A stretch of 64,000 nt of DNA from UBA11051 sp964390495 (lineage in GTDB: Bacteria > Armatimonadota > Zipacnadia > Zipacnadales > UBA11051), in contig CAYMIN010000006.1 in the NCBI GenBank assembly GCA_964390495.1, positions 1 through 64,000 on the forward strand, given 5' to 3'. The notes under the pieces are model-generated. The model saw only the letters and a program-made list of their open reading frames with translations. It did not search any database and was not told the origin of the DNA. Of the stretch, positions 59,336-64,000 are shown one piece after another. How positions within the stretch are numbered: position 1 is the stretch's first letter; each line of letters starts with the position of its first letter. Both the position numbers and the translations under genes were made by a program.

Positions 59336-60925
59336 TCACCCCGCCTGCAACTGCCGGTCTCCGTGGGCCCTGAGCAGCCCGGCCACCAGCACCAGCGCAC
59401 AGATACACAGCAACGGCCAGTCCCCCCACTGGTGATACGTCGAAAGCTGCCGGCGAGCATAGACATCCGCCGCCGCCACCCCGGCCATATTGACGGGTAC
59501 GTCTGAAAGCGGCCGGCCATAGGGGTCATATATCGCCGATATGCCGGTAGAGGCGGCCCTGATGACGTAGCGGCGCGCCTCCGCGGCCCGCAACGGGGCC
59601 GTCGAGCTGTTGTGCCGAAGCTCGGCGCTGCGCTCGGCCCAGGCGTCAGAATTGAGTATGACGATAACATCCGCCCCGAGGCGAGTCACCTGGCGCGCCG
59701 GCTCCGGGAAGATCGCCTCAAAGCAGATCAGCGGCCCGAGCTTTACCCCGGAAACCTCCATAATCTTGCGCTCCGGGCCTCGGCTGAAATCCTCGCCGCG
59801 TAGCGGGTAGCGTTCCAGGAACTTCCAGCGCCCCCGCACCGGCACATATTCACCGAATATCACCAAATTGATCTTGCGATACGTGTCCAGGTATTTGCCC
59901 TGGGGAGAGACTAACAGGGCCGAATTGTAGAGCTTGCCGTTGTCCCGCTCGAGCGCCCCGACCAGCATGTGTGCCCCCAGCTTCTGTGCAATCCCGGCGA
60001 CCCGGTTCCGCACCAGGGGGTAGGCGTTGATGTCGAGCCCGATCGCGGTTTCGGGCCAGACTACCAGATCGAATCTGCCGGGCAGCTCCTCGGACATTTC
60101 CGCATAGCTGTTGATGGCAGCGGTTACCTCGTGGAACTGGGCAGGTGTGCTCAATGAGACATTCGCCTGGACCGCCGCTGCGCGCAGACTGGCGGTACTT
60201 GGGGCGCCCCCGGGAGCGCCGTGGATTATCAGAGCGCCCCAGAGGTAGGTGATGAACACCAGCGAATACACCGCCAGCATAGTGTGGCTGGCGGCGCGAT
60301 TACGCTGCGGACGGGAAGCAGACGGCGGGTGGTACCAGTTGTCGGGCAGGAAGGCCAGTAGCAGAATCGCCAGCCCGGCATTGGTCAGGGCGATCAGGAA
60401 GCCGACGCCGTAGCTGCCCATCAGACTGGCGAACTGCAGGACCGGTAGCAGATTGCACTGGCTATAAGCGAGGTGGCCGAAGGTGTACGCCAGCGGGCCG
60501 GCGTGGCCGCGAGCCAGCTCCACAAGCGTCCAGGCTGCCGCTACGCCGACAACCCGCAGCCCCGCGCTTTGCACAGTAGCCAGCCCTGCTACGATCAGCC
60601 CGAAGAGACCGTAGAACAGCCCTAGGAACAGCGCCACCGCTAGTACCGGCAGGAAACCGAAGGTGCCCAAAAAGTAATTGATCCCGCCCATCATCAGCGC
60701 GCCGAACAGCCAGCCGACAAAAAAGCCCTGGGCCGGGCGGAGTTGGCTCAGGGCTAGGATCAATGGTACCAAACCGGCCCAGGCCAGGGGGCTGAAATTG
60801 GCCGGCGGGAAGGCCACGAATATCAGCACCGCCGCGGCCGCCGCCAGCTTGACGAGCAGGGAAACCGGCTGCCCGCCGCGCGTCCGCCAGGGCCCGGCTC
60901 GGAGGCTGTCGTCGGATGCCGACAT
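59336..60925 (-). CDS. lnt: Apolipoprotein N-acyltransferase
   Basis: Inner-membrane enzyme that adds the third acyl chain to lipoproteins, a mark of diderm bacteria. It has 529 residues. About six N-terminal membrane segments (FVAFPPANFSPLAWAGLVPL, YFLGTFGFLPVLAVALFLG) are followed by a nitrilase-like domain. The catalytic Glu is in VVWPETAIG, Lys in YRKINLVIFGEYVP, and Cys in LICFEAIFPEPA. The ATG at 60925 lies ten bases after GGAGG, better than the one nine bases upstream. The C terminus ends with a last helix (LLCICALVLVAGLL). It follows secF. Confidence 0.95.
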   Translation of the reverse strand: MSASDDSLRAGPWRTRGGQPVSLLVKLAAAAAVLIFVAFPPANFSPLAWAGLVPLILALSQLRPAQGFFVGWLFGALMMGGINYFLGTFGFLPVLAVALFLGLFYGLFGLIVAGLATVQSAGLRVVGVAAAWTLVELARGHAGPLAYTFGHLAYSQCNLLPVLQFASLMGSYGVGFLIALTNAGLAILLLAFLPDNWYHPPSASRPQRNRAASHTMLAVYSLVFITYLWGALIIHGAPGGAPSTASLRAAAVQANVSLSTPAQFHEVTAAINSYAEMSEELPGRFDLVVWPETAIGLDINAYPLVRNRVAGIAQKLGAHMLVGALERDNGKLYNSALLVSPQGKYLDTYRKINLVIFGEYVPVRGRWKFLERYPLRGEDFSRGPERKIMEVSGVKLGPLICFEAIFPEPARQVTRLGADVIVILNSDAWAERSAELRHNSSTAPLRAAEARRYVIRAASTGISAIYDPYGRPLSDVPVNMAGVAAADVYARRQLSTYHQWGDWPLLCICALVLVAGLLRAHGDRQLQAG

Positions 60926-60949
60926 TTGCTGCATGCCTCCACAATCAGG

Positions 60950-60979
60950 AAGCCGGCGCGCGCCTGTGGCCGCCGGCTT
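60950..60979. repeat. Inverted repeat between secF and lnt
   Basis: A perfect 9-bp inverted repeat, AAGCCGGCG (60950-60958) and CGCCGGCTT (60971-60979), lies in the 114-base gap between secF and lnt. There is no U-run after it on the minus strand, so a terminator is not claimed. Confidence 0.5.
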
Positions 60980-61039
60980 GCCTGGTGATCATGACTATGC
61001 TCATGCGATCGCGAGACATACTGCCGCCCCGGTCGTGCC

Positions 61040-62224
61040 TCAATAGCGCTTCTTGCGACCAGTTGACTTTTTCTTCTTACGGCGCGAGCGGCGCGTTTCC
61101 CGTTTCTCTTCGCGGGCCTTGGCCTCCGCCTGACGTATCGTCTCGCGGGCGCTGACCTTCTCAGCCCCGGCGTCCTCGCGCTCTTCTTCCGGCGGCTGCT
61201 CTGCGTCGGCGGTGTCAGCTTCTGCGGCCGGCTCTCTTCTGCGCGCGGCACTAGGCCGGGCCGAACGAGCGGCAGCCGACGGCTCCCGGGCGGCGCGGCG
61301 GTGCCACAAGACCACAATCGGGCTGGCAGTGAACACTGATGAATACGCGCCGGTGGCAATGCCCACGATCAGAGCCAGCGCAAAGCCGCGGATGGTCGTG
61401 CCGCCCCAGCCGTAGAGGGCAATCAGCGTAAACAGCGTGGTCCCCGTTGTATTGATCGAGCGGCTCATCGTCTGCAGCAAGGAAGCGTTGACGACCTGGT
61501 CGAAGGGCGCGCCGCGTCGCAGCTTGCGGTTCTCACGGATACGGTCGAAGATGACCACCGTGTCATTGATTGAGTAGCCGATGACCGTGAGAATTGCGGC
61601 CACAAACGAGGAGTCGAGTTCCACCTGCAAGACCGCCATCGCCGCCAGCACGATGAGCACGTCGTGAATTAGAGAGGCGATGCCGGCGACCGCGAAGCGG
61701 AATTCGTAACGGATGGTGATGTAGATCAGGATCAGGGCGCAGCCGAGGATCAGAGCCAGGAGTGCCTTGTCCCGCAGTTGTTTGCCGACGATCGGGCCGA
61801 CCTTTTCGCGGCCGATGATGGTCACCTTGCCGTACTTGTCGGCGAGCAGATCGCCAAGCCCGGAATGGACCTTCTGTTCCAGGACTTGGCTCTGTTGTTC
61901 GCCGCCGGCCTCTTCTATCTCGAGTTCGGGGATACGGATGAATATCTGGTTGGTGCCGGATATCTGGATCTGGCTTTTGCCGAGATTATCGCGCTTGAGC
62001 AGATTGCGCACTTGCCTGAGCACCTCGGTCTCTTCGGCCCGGGCACCGCTCAGCGGGCGCTCCAATTGGTAGCGCAACAGCTCCCCGCCGGTGAAATCAA
62101 TGCCCAGGTTGAGACCGTGCATGGCCCACCACACCATGCCAAAGATAATCAGCACGGCGGAGATACCCAGCCATAGCCACGCTTTCCCAACTATGTCCCA
62201 ATCCTGTCTGCGGAAGAAATCCAC
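61040..62224 (-). CDS. secF: Protein translocase subunit SecF with long basic tail
   Basis: Integral membrane subunit that uses the ion gradient to pull proteins through SecYEG, acting with SecD. It has 394 residues; residues 1-305 are the normal SecF with six membrane segments (GIDFTGGELLRY, VIGYSINDTVVIFDRIREN, SLLQTMSRSINTTGTTL). Residues about 307-394 are an extra cytoplasmic tail, first Ala/Arg/Glu-rich and ending in a strongly basic stretch (KREKRETRRSRR-like, KKKKSTGRKKR). Such basic tails in Oxa1/YidC proteins bind ribosomes, so a similar role is possible. The start is GTG with GAGGAGG eight bases upstream, 62 bases after secD. Confidence 0.94.
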   Translation of the reverse strand: MDFFRRQDWDIVGKAWLWLGISAVLIIFGMVWWAMHGLNLGIDFTGGELLRYQLERPLSGARAEETEVLRQVRNLLKRDNLGKSQIQISGTNQIFIRIPELEIEEAGGEQQSQVLEQKVHSGLGDLLADKYGKVTIIGREKVGPIVGKQLRDKALLALILGCALILIYITIRYEFRFAVAGIASLIHDVLIVLAAMAVLQVELDSSFVAAILTVIGYSINDTVVIFDRIRENRKLRRGAPFDQVVNASLLQTMSRSINTTGTTLFTLIALYGWGGTTIRGFALALIVGIATGAYSSVFTASPIVVLWHRRAAREPSAAARSARPSAARRREPAAEADTADAEQPPEEEREDAGAEKVSARETIRQAEAKAREEKRETRRSRRKKKKSTGRKKRY

Positions 62225-62286
62225 CTAAGAACCTCCTCGGGTATTGCAGCAGCGCCTCGCCTGCTAAGTGGGCCAGTCGCTCGCCC

Positions 62287-64000
62287 TCAGGTCGTCGGTT
62301 CGGTACTGTCGCCGAATAGGGCCCGCTTCTCGCCTATGCGGGTGCCACCAACCATCGTCACCAGCCAGCGGGTGACGGTCACGGCAGTAAAGAGCGAGCA
62401 GCAGACGCCGACAAACAGCGTCACGGCAAAGCTCTTAATCAGGCTGGTGCCCAAAAAGTACAAGACCGCGGTGATTATCAGGGTGGTGATATTGGCGTCG
62501 AGAATCGCCGTCCAGGCCCGGTCGAAGCCGGCTTCGATAGCGGTGCGAATGGCCTTGCCCGACCACAACTCCTCCTTGAGGCGCTCGAAAATGATGATAT
62601 TGGCGTCCACGGCCATGCCGATGGAGAGGATGAAGGCCGCCACTCCCGGCAAGGTCATGGTGGCGTAGGGCGTCAACACGGCCAGCAGCAGCAGTACGTA
62701 CAGCAACAGGGCAAAGGCCGCCAAGAGGCCCGGAACCCGGTAATAGAGCACCATGAACACCAGCACCAACAGGAAGCCAATCGCTCCCGCCCGGAAGCTG
62801 CAGAGGATGGAATAGGTGCCCAGCGTCGGGCTGATGGTGCGGTTGGTGTCTATCTCCAGAGGCACCGGCAAGGCACCGGCATTCAGCAGCAGCTTGAGAT
62901 CGCGGGCCTCCTGAGTGGTGAAGTTGCCCTCGATGATGCCGCGGCCGGGGATGGCATCGCGGATATTGGGGGCCATCTGGCACTCGTCGTCAAGTACTAT
63001 CGCCATGAGATGCCCGATGTGCTGGCGGGTGAAATCCAAAAACGCCCGTTTCTGGTCTTTCTTGAGTTCGAAGGCCACAACCCATTGCCCCGGGCTATTG
63101 CCGGTCTGAACTGTGGCGTTGCTCTCCAGGTCGCGGCCGCTGAACTTCAGCTCCGATTCCGCCAGCACCTGCTCCCACGGCACCGCCTGATTGGTGGTTG
63201 TGTCGTGCCATTCGCTGTAGTCGTCCTCCTCGGCTCCCGGGCAGGTGTAGCGCGCCGGGATCAGCCGGAACTCAAGCATAGCGGTGCTCTGGAGGACCTC
63301 CAGAACGCGGTCGGGGTCTTTCACTCCCGGCAGCTCGACGATGATCTTGTCATCGCCCTGCTTCTGCACCACCGGCTCGCGGATGTCGCTCATGGCGTAG
63401 AGCCGCCGATCAATGATGTTCTTGACCTTGTCAGCGGTCCCGGGCGTCACATAAACGGTCTCCATCTCGCCGACACTGAGCTCAAGGTCGGGAAAAGTAC
63501 GCGCGAGGAAGGCCTGGGCCAACTGCAATTGCGCCTTCGATTCTCTCTCATCGCGGGCCTCGGTCTTGATCACCACGCGGCTGTCACCGACCATGGCAAC
63601 CTCCAGGCCGGTCTTCGAGACGCCTTCGGACAGCATGTAGTCGTGCACGAGCTTTTGTAGCTGCTCGCGAGTGTAGGGCGGATATGTGATCTGCTTGCCT
63701 TCAGTGGTGGTTTGAGGCCGCTTGTCCGGCGGCGTCTCCATCATTTCCTTGGAGATCGCCATCGGCTGATGAGGGGGAGTGAAGAAGGGGATCTTGGTCT
63801 CAGGCAGGCATCGCAACAGCACGTGAGCTCCGCCCTGCAGGTCCAGCCCCAGACGGATCTGGGGCCTGGGCGGATAGACCGCGAAGATCCCACCAACGGT
63901 GAAGAGCGGTTTCTGCACAGCTTCAGTCGTCTGGGGCATCTCAACCGCCTCGACGCCCTGGTACTGCTCGGTGAGCGTCTTGAGGACCTGCGCGGCGTGT
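62287..64000 (-). CDS. secD: Protein translocase subunit SecD (5' end beyond the window)
   Basis: Large subunit of the SecDF motor. IRLGLDLQGGAHVLLR is the N-terminal signature, followed by the long extracytoplasmic P1 region (residues 60-370 of the visible part). Five membrane segments come next, with FMVLYYRVPGLLAAFALL and ILSIGMAVDANIIIFERLKEEL. An ATG at 63939 would give 550 residues but leaves no clear first membrane helix. The frame stays open without a stop from there to the window edge, so the gene most likely begins outside. Co-transcribed with secF and lnt. Confidence 0.92.
   Translation of the reverse strand, partial: HAAQVLKTLTEQYQGVEAVEMPQTTEAVQKPLFTVGGIFAVYPPRPQIRLGLDLQGGAHVLLRCLPETKIPFFTPPHQPMAISKEMMETPPDKRPQTTTEGKQITYPPYTREQLQKLVHDYMLSEGVSKTGLEVAMVGDSRVVIKTEARDERESKAQLQLAQAFLARTFPDLELSVGEMETVYVTPGTADKVKNIIDRRLYAMSDIREPVVQKQGDDKIIVELPGVKDPDRVLEVLQSTAMLEFRLIPARYTCPGAEEDDYSEWHDTTTNQAVPWEQVLAESELKFSGRDLESNATVQTGNSPGQWVVAFELKKDQKRAFLDFTRQHIGHLMAIVLDDECQMAPNIRDAIPGRGIIEGNFTTQEARDLKLLLNAGALPVPLEIDTNRTISPTLGTYSILCSFRAGAIGFLLVLVFMVLYYRVPGLLAAFALLLYVLLLLAVLTPYATMTLPGVAAFILSIGMAVDANIIIFERLKEELWSGKAIRTAIEAGFDRAWTAILDANITTLIITAVLYFLGTSLIKSFAVTLFVGVCCSLFTAVTVTRWLVTMVGGTRIGEKRALFGDSTEPTT

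Noticed and set aside
1..64000. CRISPR arrays, rRNA genes, prophage and insertion-sequence transposases
   Set aside because: I looked for regular spacer-separated repeats, rRNA-like stretches, integrase and transposase motifs and saw none.

Overview
The window is a GC-rich stretch of a bacterial chromosome, tightly packed with genes, most of them on the minus strand. The organism looks like an uncultivated, strictly anaerobic bacterium with a Gram-negative type envelope. It has bacterial-type acetyl-CoA synthase with the full N-terminal region, apolipoprotein N-acyltransferase, SecDF, several lipoproteins and large secreted LamG, PKD and beta-propeller proteins. The gene mix (sugar-phosphate isomerase/epimerases, FAD oxidoreductase, UTRA regulator, YhcH protein, dispersed short palindromes) recalls Armatimonadota, Planctomycetota or similar lineages. 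That is only an impression; the sequence alone does not fix the phylum.

Region 1 (462-10898, minus) is a complete carbonyl branch of the Wood-Ljungdahl pathway. In transcription order it holds CO dehydrogenase acsA/cooS, a CooF-like ferredoxin, acetyl-CoA synthase acsB, the corrinoid protein large subunit acsC, the corrinoid activator acsV, the small subunit acsD and methyltransferase acsE. A near-consensus promoter at 11370-11398 and an intrinsic terminator at 10956-10988, 57 bases before acsA, make the roughly 460-base leader look like a transcription attenuator.

Region 2 (11448-24271, minus) encodes a Cys-type formate dehydrogenase followed by homologues of all nine structural subunits of hydrogenase-4 (HyfA-I). 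The large subunit keeps both pairs of nickel-binding cysteines, and three antiporter-like subunits are present. This predicts a membrane formate hydrogenlyase of the FHL-2 type beside the acetyl-CoA pathway. A compact three-helix RNA element sits in the leader of fdhF. Region 3 (24591-32296) supplies the cofactor for that dehydrogenase: moaC fused to MOSC, moaA, mogA, moeA fused to a substrate-binding-like domain, a second moeA, mobA and fdhD. Together regions 1-3 form an island for CO2, formate, H2 and acetyl-CoA interconversion. No methyl-branch genes (fhs, folD, metF), hyp maturation genes or cooC are in the window.

Region 4 (32415-37457) is mixed: a PKD lipoprotein with a lyase-like jelly roll, a YhcH protein, an acyl-CoA ligase, a TIM-barrel isomerase and a phosphoesterase. 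Region 5 (37509-42757, minus) is an unusual ABC-2 system: a YtrA-like GntR regulator with a consensus promoter under a perfect dyad, one ATPase, and two paralogous permeases each fused to a TolB-like beta-propeller. Region 6 (43039-59305) looks catabolic or envelope related: an ornithine cyclodeaminase-like protein, a glycosidase-like propeller, a LamG domain split by a seven-repeat propeller, TIM-barrel isomerases, an FAD oxidoreductase, a tandem amidohydrolase with a degenerate first half, an SGNH hydrolase, a trypsin-like protease and regulators. Region 7 (59336-64000, minus) has secD, secF and lnt, with secD running off the window.

Short palindromic repeats of several families fill the longer gaps. 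One copy lies in frame inside moaA.
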